This document shows, piece by piece, positions 1 to 5,590 of a DNA stretch of 6,268 nucleotides (positions are counted from its first letter, which is position 1; each line of letters opens with the position of its first letter). The notes below the pieces were generated by a model. It had not been told where the DNA came from and ran no database searches. It was given only the letters and a program-made list of their open reading frames with translations. The translations under genes and the position numbers were made by a program. This DNA comes from Acidimicrobiia bacterium (GTDB taxonomy: Bacteria > Actinomycetota > Acidimicrobiia > Acidimicrobiales > Ilumatobacteraceae): contig JACCUL010000209.1 in the NCBI GenBank assembly GCA_013811855.1, positions 1 through 6,268 of the forward strand, given 5' to 3'.

Positions 1-2
1 GC

Positions 3-65
3 CAGATCCAGCGCAACATCGTCGGCGAGCGTGTGCTCGGGTTGCCGAAGGAACCGAACCCGTGA
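3..65 (+). CDS. Acyl-CoA dehydrogenase, C-terminal end (partial)
   Basis: Only the last 20 codons and the TGA stop lie in the window. The frame starting at base 3 reads QIQRNIVGERVLGLPKEP followed by NP and stop. The pattern IQRN-I/V-x-GERVLGLP-K/R-EP is the usual C-terminal signature of FAD-dependent acyl-CoA dehydrogenases, where this last helix packs near the flavin and subunit interface. Such enzymes introduce an alpha-beta double bond into acyl-CoA thioesters. The substrate cannot be inferred from this fragment. The stop overlaps the GTG start of the next gene by four bases (GTGA, 62-65), so the two are probably co-transcribed and translationally coupled. The family call rests on the short motif alone. 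Confidence 0.8.
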   Translation, partial: QIQRNIVGERVLGLPKEPNP

Positions 66-781
66 CCGATCAGCCGTTGCTCGAACCGCTGGCCGAGGAC
101 TGGGAGCGGGCGCTCGCCGTCGTCGCCCATCCCGACGACATGGAGTACGGCGCCGCCAGCGCCGTCGCCCGCTGGACCGACCAGGGCAAGCAGGTGGCCT
201 ACCTGCTCGTCACCCGCGGCGAGGCCGGCATCGCCTCGATGCCGCCGGACGAGGTGGCACCGATCCGGGCCGAAGAGCAACGGGCGAGCTGCGCCGCCGT
301 CGGGGTCACCGAGCTGGCGTTCCTCGACCACCGCGACGGGCTCGTCGAAGCATCGCTGGGGCTACGCCGGGACCTCGCCGAGGCGATCCGGCGGAACCGG
401 CCGGACGTGGTCCTGTCGATCAACTTCCGCGACAGCTGGGGCGGGCCGAGCTGGAACCACGTCGATCACCGCAACGTCGGTGTGGCCCTGCTCGACGCCG
501 TACGCGACGCCGGCAACCCGTGGATCTTCGACGATGCCGGCGCGGCGTGGGGCGGGGTCCGCTTCGTCGCCTTCCTCGGCTCACCGAACGCGACGCACGC
601 CGTCGACGTGTCCGGGCACCTCGACCGCGGCGTCGAGTCGCTGCGTCGCCACGCGCTCTACCTCGCCAACCTCGGCGACGGCTCGACCGACCCTGACGCG
701 TTCCTGCGCGGCGCAGCCGAAGCGGGCGGCCGACGCATGGGGGTGCGCTACGCCTGCGCGTTCGAGGTCCTGACGCCCTGA
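62..781 (+). CDS. PIG-L family deacetylase (LmbE-like zinc hydrolase)
   Basis: This 239-residue protein belongs to the PIG-L/LmbE family, zinc enzymes that remove acetyl groups from N-acetylglucosaminyl compounds (MshB and Mca of mycothiol metabolism are members). The signature AHPDD lies at residues 22-26: His23 and Asp26 are the expected zinc ligands and Asp25 the general base. The third ligand is His136 in NHVDHRN, the counterpart of the family's HPDH motif. TRGEAG (51-56) and LDHRDG (88-93) are further family-typical segments. Length is near normal and there is no signal peptide or membrane segment, so it is cytosolic. The GTG start is supported by a GAAGGA Shine-Dalgarno at 47-52 and by overlap with the upstream acyl-CoA dehydrogenase stop. 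The exact substrate is unknown. MshB or Mca identity cannot be claimed, since both are usually longer (about 290-300 residues). Confidence 0.88.
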   Translation: MTDQPLLEPLAEDWERALAVVAHPDDMEYGAASAVARWTDQGKQVAYLLVTRGEAGIASMPPDEVAPIRAEEQRASCAAVGVTELAFLDHRDGLVEASLGLRRDLAEAIRRNRPDVVLSINFRDSWGGPSWNHVDHRNVGVALLDAVRDAGNPWIFDDAGAAWGGVRFVAFLGSPNATHAVDVSGHLDRGVESLRRHALYLANLGDGSTDPDAFLRGAAEAGGRRMGVRYACAFEVLTP

Positions 782-801
782 CCGGGGGCGGAGCCCCTCA
801 G
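778..801. terminator. Hairpin spanning two convergent stop codons
   Basis: GGGGC (785-789) pairs with GCCCC (793-797) around the loop GGA. CTGA (778-781) pairs with TCAG (798-801) below a three-base bulge (782-784). The structure forms on either strand and includes the stop codons of both convergent genes. No T-tract follows on either side, so it may act as a bidirectional attenuator or 3'-end protector rather than a classical intrinsic terminator. Confidence 0.4.
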
Positions 802-1184
802 CCGAGACGGCTCATGAAGCGCTCGAGGTCGACGATCACCCGGGTGACCCGACCGACGGCGACCAGGCCCCGATCGTCCGACGCCGACACGGTGAAGGAG
901 ATGCGCCGGCCCTCGACCTTGCGCACCGTCGCCTCGGCCCGCACCCGCGCGCCGATCGGCGATGGTTGGAGGTGATCGACGCGCACCTTGACACCCACGG
1001 TGGTGGCGCCGTTCGGCAGGTCGGGGCTGACGGCCCGGCAGCAGGCCTGCTCGCACAGGGCGATCATGCGCGGTGTCCCGAGCACGTCGACGTCGCCCGA
1101 GCCGAGCGCCCTCGCCGTGTCGGCCGCTTCGACGACCATCGTGGCCTCACCCCGCCGTCCCGTCGCCAACATCACGGGGGGCAC
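798..1184 (-). CDS. FlK-like hotdog-fold acyl-CoA thioesterase
   Basis: This 128-residue protein looks like the small hotdog thioesterases related to fluoroacetyl-CoA thioesterase FlK, which hydrolyse short acyl-CoA esters. Visible family segments are LGSGDVDVLGTPRMIALCEQAC (starting near residue 28), the central VGVKVRVDHLQPSPIG (63-78) and a C-terminal strand with RGLVAVGRVTR. Thr37, Glu45 and His71 have the same spacing (8 and 26 residues) as the FlK catalytic residues Thr42, Glu50 and His76, so it is probably active. The substrate is unknown, and fluoroacetate resistance should not be inferred. I chose the GTG at 1184-1182 because a GAGGGGG Shine-Dalgarno (1197-1191) lies six bases upstream. 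An in-frame ATG at 1172-1170 and one at 1211 lack such a site. It is divergent from tldD and convergent with the PIG-L gene, so it is probably monocistronic. Confidence 0.85.
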   Translation of the reverse strand: MPPVMLATGRRGEATMVVEAADTARALGSGDVDVLGTPRMIALCEQACCRAVSPDLPNGATTVGVKVRVDHLQPSPIGARVRAEATVRKVEGRRISFTVSASDDRGLVAVGRVTRVIVDLERFMSRLG

Positions 1185-1190
1185 GCTAGT

Positions 1191-1197
1191 CCCCCTC
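1191..1197 (-). promoter_or_regulatory. Ribosome binding site deciding the thioesterase start
   Basis: On the minus strand GAGGGGG is followed after six bases (ACTAGC) by GTG at 1184-1182. This spacing favours the GTG over the in-frame ATG codons at 1211 and 1172. Confidence 0.6.
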
Positions 1198-1199
1198 GG

Positions 1200-1205
1200 T
1201 AGCCT
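1200..1205 (+). promoter_or_regulatory. Candidate -10 element for a leaderless tldD transcript
   Basis: TAGCCT fits the actinobacterial -10 pattern TANNNT and ends seven bases before the tldD GTG at 1213. That is the spacing expected if transcription starts at or next to the start codon. No Shine-Dalgarno precedes this GTG, which fits leaderless translation. No convincing -35 is visible, and a six-base match of this kind is weak evidence. Confidence 0.35.
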
Positions 1206-1212
1206 CGGCACG

Positions 1213-2604
1213 GTGATCGACCACGACGTCTTGGAGAGGGTGCTCGGGGCGGCGTTGCGCTCCGGCGGGGAGTTCGCCGAGGTCTACGCCGAGGACAAGC
1301 GGTCCACGTCGGCGGGGTTGGACGACGGTCGTGTCGAGCAGGTGTCCAGCGGGCGCGATCGCGGCGCCGGCATCCGCGTCGTCGCTGGCGAGACCACGGG
1401 CTTCGCCCACACCAGCGACCTGTCCGAGCGGGGCCTCCTCGACGCCGCCGAGGCGGCCAGCGCGGCGGCCCGCCAGGGCGGCGGGGGGGAGCGGACCGTC
1501 GCCTTGACGCCGTCGGCGCGGCGGTCCGTCAACACGATCGAGCGCTTCCCCGATGAGGTCCCCAAGGCCACCAAGGTCGAGCTGCTGCGGCGCATCGACG
1601 ACGCCGCTCGCGGCGTCGGCGGGGCCATCGTGCAGGTCTCGGCCGGGTACGGCGACAGCCGCAAGCGGGTGCTCGTCGCCAACAGCGACGGCGCGCTGGC
1701 CGAGGACGAGATCGTGCGCTGTGTGATGCGGGTCAATGCGGTCGCCGACGGCGACGCTGGCATGCAGACCGGCTACGACTCGCTGGGCCACACCATCGGC
1801 TTCGAGCTGTTCGACACCATCGACATCGAGGAGTTCGCCCGCGGCGCGGCCCACCGGGCCATCACGAAGCTCGCGGCCCGGCCGGCACCGTCGGGATCGC
1901 TCCCCGTCGTCATCAAGCACGGCACCGGTGGCGTGCTGTTCCACGAGGCCTGCGGGCACGGGTTGGAGGCCGATCTCGTCGGCAAGGGGGCCAGCGTCTA
2001 CGCCGGCAAGACCGGACAGCTCGTGGCGTCGCCGCTCGTCACCGTCGTCGACGACGGCACGGTCGCCGGCGAGTGGGGCACGCTGGCCTTCGACGACGAG
2101 GGCCATCCCACGCAGCGCAACGTCCTGATCGAGGACGGCGTGCTGACCGACTACATGTGGGACTTCCTCCGTTCCCGCAAGGACGGCCGGGCGCCGAGCG
2201 GCAACGGCCGGAGGGAGAGCTACCAGCACCTCCCGATGGTGCGGATGACCAACACGTTCGTCACCGACGGCGTCGACGATCCCGACGACATCGTGCGCGA
2301 CACCGAGCACGGCGTGTACGTCGCCAAGCTCGGCGGAGGACAGGTCAACACGGCGAGCGGCGACTTCGTGTTCGGGATGACCGAGGCCTACCTGATCGAG
2401 GACGGCGAGATCACCGAGCCGCTGCGGGAGAGCAACCTCATCGGCAACGGACCGCAGGCGCTCAAGGACATCGACATGCTCGGCAACGACTTCGCCATGG
2501 GGGGTCCCGGCACGTGCGGCAAGGACGGCCAGGGCGTCCCGGTCGGCACCGGCCAGCCGACGCTCCGAGTCGCCGCGTTGACCGTCGGCGGCACGGCGTC
2601 GTGA
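1213..2604 (+). CDS. tldD: Metalloprotease TldD
   Basis: This 463-residue protein is the catalytic subunit of the TldD/TldE (PmbA) cytosolic protease, which in enterobacteria matures microcin B17 and helps degrade unfolded peptides such as CcdA. The N-terminal domain shows the family pattern RGAGIRVVAGETTGFAHT (near residues 50-67). The zinc motif HEACGH is at residues 244-249 and is followed by GLEADLVGKGASVYAGKTGQ. Near the C-terminus are GGGQVNTASGDFVFGMTEAY and GGPGTCGKDGQ, with Cys435 matching the conserved C-terminal Cys ligand. Length is slightly under E. coli TldD (481). The frame is open upstream to 988, but that part runs antisense through the thioesterase gene. The N-terminus VIDHDVLERVLGAALRSGGEFAEV supports GTG 1213. 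It overlaps tldE by GTGA. No peptide substrate gene is adjacent. Confidence 0.95.
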   Translation: MIDHDVLERVLGAALRSGGEFAEVYAEDKRSTSAGLDDGRVEQVSSGRDRGAGIRVVAGETTGFAHTSDLSERGLLDAAEAASAAARQGGGGERTVALTPSARRSVNTIERFPDEVPKATKVELLRRIDDAARGVGGAIVQVSAGYGDSRKRVLVANSDGALAEDEIVRCVMRVNAVADGDAGMQTGYDSLGHTIGFELFDTIDIEEFARGAAHRAITKLAARPAPSGSLPVVIKHGTGGVLFHEACGHGLEADLVGKGASVYAGKTGQLVASPLVTVVDDGTVAGEWGTLAFDDEGHPTQRNVLIEDGVLTDYMWDFLRSRKDGRAPSGNGRRESYQHLPMVRMTNTFVTDGVDDPDDIVRDTEHGVYVAKLGGGQVNTASGDFVFGMTEAYLIEDGEITEPLRESNLIGNGPQALKDIDMLGNDFAMGGPGTCGKDGQGVPVGTGQPTLRVAALTVGGTAS

Positions 2605-3962
2605 GCGATCCCCACCCGTTGCTCGACGAACTGCAGTCGCTGGCCGACAAGGTGGTGGCCGAGGCGACAGCCGGCGAGCAGGTCGAGGCGTACGTCTCGC
2701 GGGGTGGTCACACCGACGTCCGGGTGTACGACGGCGAGATCGAGCACTTCGTCTCGGCGCAGGCGGAAGGCATCGGCATTCGAGTCATCCGTGACGGCCG
2801 CACCGGGTTCGCCTACGCCGGCACTCTCGACCCGGACGCCATCGACGAGGTGCTCGCCGAGGCCCGGGACAACGTGGCGTTCGGCACCGTCGACGAGTGG
2901 GCCGGGCTGGCCGAGCCCGACGGCGTCGAGCGCACGGCGCAGTCGCTGTGGGACGACGCGCTGGCCGAGCACCCGACCGACGCCAAGATCGCCGCCGCCA
3001 AGGAGCTCGAGCGCCTGACGACGGCCGCCGACCCACGCGTGCGCGTCGACGACGCCAACTACGCCGACGGCTGGGGAGAGGTCGCCGTCGCCACCACCAC
3101 CGGCATCCGGGAGCACGGGCGCGAGAACGGGTGCTACGTCACGGTCAGCAGCCTGGCCGACGACGTCGACGAGACCCAGACCGGCTTCGGGTTCAGCGTG
3201 GCCCGGTCGCCCGGGGGTCTCGACCTCGCTCGGGCGGCCGGCGACGCCGCCGACCGGGCCACCCGGCTGCTCGGCGCCACCAAGCCGCGCAGCCGCCGCC
3301 TCACGGTGGTGCTCGATCCGTACGTCACCGCCCAGTTCCTGAGCATCGTCGGCTCGACGCTCAACGGCGAGAGCGTCGTCAAGGGCCGCAGCCTGTTCCG
3401 CGACCGCCTCGGTGAGCAGGTGGCGGCGCCGGTGATCGGTCTCGTCGACGACCCGACCGACCCCCGGGCGTACACGGCGACCGACGTCGACGGCGAGGGG
3501 CTGGCCGCCCGGCGCAACGTCCTGATCGAGGACGGCGAGCTCCGACGGTTCGTTCACTCCAGCTACTCGGCGCGGCGCGCCGGCACGGTGTCGACGGCCA
3601 ACGCCACCCGCGGCGGCTTCGCCGGCTCGCCCGGCGTCGGCTGCCTGGCACTGTCGCTGCGGCCGGGGACGCGGGCCCAGGCCGAGTTGATCGCCGACAT
3701 CGACGACGGGCTGCTGGTCCAGGAGGTGAGCGGTCTGCACTCGGGGGTCAACGCCGTCAGTGGAGACTTCTCGACCGGGGCCTCGGGGATGTTGATCACG
3801 AACCGCGAGATCGGCGCGCCGGTGCGCGAGCTGACCATCGCCTCGACGTTGCAGCGCATGCTGCTCGACGTCGTGGAGGTCGGTGGCGACGTCGATTGGC
3901 TCCCGATGCGGGCCGCCGGCGTCAGCCTCGTCATCTCCGGCGTGATGATGAGCGGCACCTGA
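2601..3962 (+). CDS. pmbA: Metalloprotease-associated subunit TldE (PmbA)
   Basis: This 453-residue protein is the partner of TldD. TldE (PmbA) shares TldD's two-domain fold but lacks the HExxxH zinc site. The known complex is a heterodimer in which TldE helps form the channel leading to the TldD active site. In the sequence, GIGIRVIRDGRTGFAYAGTL (near residues 57-76) matches the TldD N-terminal pattern, and ATDVDGEGLAARRNVLIEDGEL occurs mid-protein. GLHSGVNAVSGDFSTGASG (378-396) is the PmbA version of TldD's GGQVNTASGDF segment. No HExxxH is present, as expected. The GTG start at 2601 overlaps the tldD stop (GTGA, 2601-2604), indicating coupled synthesis of the two subunits. The frame is open far upstream into tldD, but that part is an out-of-frame shadow. 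Its C-terminus VISGVMMSGT is complete. Confidence 0.94.
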   Translation: MSDPHPLLDELQSLADKVVAEATAGEQVEAYVSRGGHTDVRVYDGEIEHFVSAQAEGIGIRVIRDGRTGFAYAGTLDPDAIDEVLAEARDNVAFGTVDEWAGLAEPDGVERTAQSLWDDALAEHPTDAKIAAAKELERLTTAADPRVRVDDANYADGWGEVAVATTTGIREHGRENGCYVTVSSLADDVDETQTGFGFSVARSPGGLDLARAAGDAADRATRLLGATKPRSRRLTVVLDPYVTAQFLSIVGSTLNGESVVKGRSLFRDRLGEQVAAPVIGLVDDPTDPRAYTATDVDGEGLAARRNVLIEDGELRRFVHSSYSARRAGTVSTANATRGGFAGSPGVGCLALSLRPGTRAQAELIADIDDGLLVQEVSGLHSGVNAVSGDFSTGASGMLITNREIGAPVRELTIASTLQRMLLDVVEVGGDVDWLPMRAAGVSLVISGVMMSGT

Positions 3963-3976
3963 CGGGTACCTCTAGA

Positions 3977-4024
3977 TTCTGATTCCCAGAACCCGCGATT
4001 TTTCGCGGGTTTCGCGCATCAGAA
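3977..4024 (+). terminator. Two-tier hairpin after tldE, probable terminator
   Basis: AACCCGCGA (3990-3998) pairs perfectly with TCGCGGGTT (4003-4011) around a TTTT loop. An outer stem, TTCTGAT (3977-3983) with ATCAGAA (4018-4024), is separated from the inner one by six unpaired bases on each side. It starts 14 bases after the tldE stop, in the most AT-rich stretch of the window, which fits a tldD-tldE terminator. The T-tract after the inner stem is only TTT, so its strength is uncertain. It may also shape the 5' side of the uppP transcript. Confidence 0.6.
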
Positions 4025-4045
4025 CCGCCGATAGAAACACGGGTC

Positions 4046-4636
4046 GTGCCCATTTTCCACGCCGTGGTCCTCGGCCTGATCCAGGGACTCTCGGAGTTCC
4101 TGCCGATCTCGTCGAGCGGGCACCTGCTGCTGGCCCCGTGGCTGTTCGGTTGGGACGACTTCGACGACGCCTCGATCGAGAAGGCGTTCGACGTGGCCCT
4201 GCACATCGGCACGCTGATCGCCGCCGTCGCCTACTTCCGGCGGGACCTCGGCGTCTACCTGCGCGAGGGGTGGCGCACCGTCGCCAGGCGCGATCAGCCG
4301 CCGAGCCGGGACGGGCGGGTGGCCTGGCTGCTGCTGCTCTCGACGGTGCCAGCGGCCCTCGTCGGTGCGCTGTTCGAGAGCCAGATCGACGAGCAGCTCG
4401 GCACGCCGACGATCATCGCCGTCTCGCTCATCGGGTTCGGGGTGCTGCTCGCCGTCGCCGACCGGGCGACCGGGCGTCGCGTGGTCGGCGGCTTCGGCGT
4501 GACCGACGCCGTCGTGATCGGCGCCGCCCAGGCCCTGGCGCTGAACCCCGGCACGTCGCGCTCGGGCATCACGATCACCGCCGCCCGGTTCCGGGGCTTC
4601 GACCGGGACGCCGCCGCCCGCCTCAGCTTCCGATGA
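4046..4636 (+). CDS. uppP: UppP N-terminal part as read in this sequence
   Basis: If the sequence is taken literally, the uppP start yields a 196-residue product ending LSFR, stopping at TGA 4634-4636. It contains both catalytic motifs (E17, H26 and Arg172) but loses the last roughly 80 residues, which hold the final membrane helices. Without them the enzyme would probably not fold or function alone. The nearest normal UppP is about 270-280 residues, so this product is truncated. Confidence 0.6.
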   Translation: MPIFHAVVLGLIQGLSEFLPISSSGHLLLAPWLFGWDDFDDASIEKAFDVALHIGTLIAAVAYFRRDLGVYLREGWRTVARRDQPPSRDGRVAWLLLLSTVPAALVGALFESQIDEQLGTPTIIAVSLIGFGVLLAVADRATGRRVVGGFGVTDAVVIGAAQALALNPGTSRSGITITAARFRGFDRDAAARLSFR

Positions 4637-4878
4637 TGCTGCCCGTCACCGGCGGGGCCGTGCTGTTCAAGATGGTCAAGCTCGTCGGCGACGGCATCCC
4701 CGACGGCCTCGGTGTCCCGATGCTCGTCGGGGTCGCCACCTCCGCGGTGTCCGGGTTCGCCGCCGTGTGGGGGACCATCCGGCTCGTTCGCCGGCACAGC
4801 TTCACCCCGTTCGTGATCTACCGCGTCGTGCTCGGCGTCGCCGTGCTGGTCATCGTGGCCACCGGCTGGCGGAGCTGA
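4633..4878 (+). CDS. UppP C-terminal fragment, possible re-initiation product
   Basis: The downstream frame can begin at ATG 4633, which overlaps the upstream stop as ATGA; a second ATG follows immediately at 4636. It encodes 81 residues beginning MMLPVTGGAVLF. Two or three hydrophobic segments (about residues 28-50 and 63-78) and the UppP C-terminal YRVVLG motif are visible. There is no Shine-Dalgarno of its own, so expression would need translational coupling to the first part. More likely it is the displaced end of one uppP reading frame than a separate gene. Confidence 0.45.
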   Translation: MMLPVTGGAVLFKMVKLVGDGIPDGLGVPMLVGVATSAVSGFAAVWGTIRLVRRHSFTPFVIYRVVLGVAVLVIVATGWRS

Positions 4879-4879
4879 G

Positions 4880-5458
4880 CTACGGCGCAAGGAGGATCGT
4901 CAGCTCGCCCGACGATGCGGCGGCGGCCACGCCCGGCGCATCGGCCGCCGGCACGGCCACGACGAGCGAGCCGTCGTTGCGCCCCACCACCACTGCCTCG
5001 TCGGCCAGCACCACGCCGCCGCTCGTCGCCGCCACCCGGTCACCGACAATGGCGCCGGTCGGCACGGCTTCGGCGACGGGCACGCCCTGCCACCCGGTGG
5101 GGACCAGTGCCACGGGCACGTGCCCGGCGGTGACATCCACGTCGACCAGGACCTCGCCGGCGGCCACGTGTTGGCGGGCGACGGCATCCGGCGCGACCTC
5201 GGTCAGCGCCCGGGCCGGCAGGATCGGGCCGGGCAGTAGCCGCACCTCCACACGATCGACCAGCGCGTCGCCGGGCGCCAGGGCAGTGGCGGCCACGACG
5301 ACCCCGCGCGTCGCGCCCCACGCCCGCCGGGCATCGTCCACGCCGCCGACGGCGCCAGCAACGGCGAACGCGATGGCGCCGGCGACGACGACGACCACCA
5401 GCCAGTACAGCCAGGGCCGCCGGGCCAGCAGGTAGCGCAGCCGGGCCACCGGGTGCAT
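4880..5458 (-). CDS. Membrane-anchored SAF-domain protein (CpaB/RcpC-like)
   Basis: This 192-residue protein has a basic N-terminus (MHPVARLRYLLARRPW), one membrane helix at about residues 18-38 and then a SAF-like domain (about 51-108). The SAF part contains VVVAATALAPGDALVDRVEVRLLP and HVAAGEVLVDVDV. The C-terminal beta-rich part ends VAVPAADAPGVAAAASSGELTILL, a pattern seen in actinobacterial SAF/CpaB proteins. CpaB/RcpC proteins take part in assembling Flp/Tad pili, and the extracellular SAF domain is thought to bind cell-wall glycans. No pilus genes are in this window, so a pilus role is not shown. The ATG start has GGAGG (5468-5464) five bases upstream on the minus strand. The stop is TAG, one base from the convergent uppP end, with no clear terminator between them. 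A TAGCGT (5509-5504) could be its -10. Confidence 0.75.
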   Translation of the reverse strand: MHPVARLRYLLARRPWLYWLVVVVVAGAIAFAVAGAVGGVDDARRAWGATRGVVVAATALAPGDALVDRVEVRLLPGPILPARALTEVAPDAVARQHVAAGEVLVDVDVTAGHVPVALVPTGWQGVPVAEAVPTGAIVGDRVAATSGGVVLADEAVVVGRNDGSLVVAVPAADAPGVAAAASSGELTILLAP

Positions 5459-5503
5459 GGGATCCTCCGATCGTCGAGCGATGCGGGGGATGTCGGAGGA
5501 CGC

Positions 5504-5509
5504 ACGCTA
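5504..5509 (-). promoter_or_regulatory. Candidate -10 element for the SAF-domain gene
   Basis: On the minus strand TAGCGT matches TANNNT and would give a transcript start near 5497, about 40 bases before the ATG at 5458 and its GGAGG. No recognisable -35 lies at the right distance, so this is tentative. Confidence 0.25.
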
Positions 5510-5521
5510 CCGGCGCGGCGT

Positions 5522-5547
5522 GAGCGAGCGAGTCTTCGAGCGAGCGA
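5522..5547 (+). repeat. Two 10-bp direct repeats GAGCGAGCGA
   Basis: GAGCGAGCGA occurs at 5522-5531 and again at 5538-5547, separated by GTCTTC, giving a 16-base period. Further single GAGCGA copies lie at 5476-5481 and 5656-5661. The intergenic region from 5459 to 5652 is otherwise non-coding as far as I can see. Confidence 0.6.
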
Positions 5548-5569
5548 ACAATCAGCACGGTGCTTCTTC

Positions 5570-5589
5570 GTCGCCGGCTTTGCGGCGAC
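5570..5589 (+). other. Intergenic hairpin, 7-bp perfect stem
   Basis: GTCGCCG (5570-5576) pairs with CGGCGAC (5583-5589) around the loop GCTTTG. It ends one base before the left arm of the larger inverted repeat at 5591, so the two helices could stack. No T-tract follows, which argues against a terminator. Directly upstream is an 11-base imperfect palindrome, AGCACGGTGCT (5554-5564). Confidence 0.5.
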
Positions 5590-5590
5590 A

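Larger units (their letters stand above)
4046..4878 (+). pseudogene. uppP: Undecaprenyl-diphosphatase UppP (BacA), frameshifted
   Basis: UppP is a multi-pass membrane enzyme that dephosphorylates undecaprenyl diphosphate to regenerate the carrier lipid for peptidoglycan synthesis; overexpression gives bacitracin resistance. The first frame encodes LIQGLSEFLPISSSGHLLL (Q13, E17 and H26 in the QxxxE and PISSSGH motifs) and NPGTSRSGITITAARF with Arg172 of the second catalytic motif. After LSF (TTC at 4628-4630) this frame hits TGA at 4634-4636. The family sequence continues one frame back as MMLPVTGGAVLFKMVKLV and ends with FVIYRVVLGVAVL, a normal UppP C-terminus. Inserting one base between 4631 and 4632 (CG to CTG, giving SFLMMLPV) restores a 277-residue protein of typical length. 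The GTG start is chosen because MPIFHAVVLGLIQG aligns with UppP N-termini; no good Shine-Dalgarno is visible. A sequencing error or a very recent mutation is likely, since both halves remain clean. Confidence 0.85.

Noticed and set aside
988..1212. Upstream extension of tldD by 75 codons
   Set aside because: It runs antisense through the thioesterase gene and adds residues unlike any TldD N-terminus; GTG 1213 fits the family.
1186..2310. Long open frame (374 codons) on the minus strand opposite tldD
   Set aside because: It is antisense to a clearly conserved tldD. Its translation shows no family motif and is compositionally skewed, as expected for a GC-rich shadow frame.
2073..2600. Upstream extension of tldE by 176 codons
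   Set aside because: It overlaps tldD out of frame and translates to an arginine-rich shadow; GTG 2601 with the GTGA overlap is the sensible start.
2388..3740. Long open frame (450 codons) on the minus strand opposite tldE
   Set aside because: It is antisense to tldE and lacks recognisable domains; high GC explains the missing stops.
4620..4640. Programmed -1 frameshift in uppP
   Set aside because: The C-terminus lies in the -1 frame, but there is no slippery heptamer around TTC CGA TGA, and UppP is not known to need frameshifting. A missing base is simpler.
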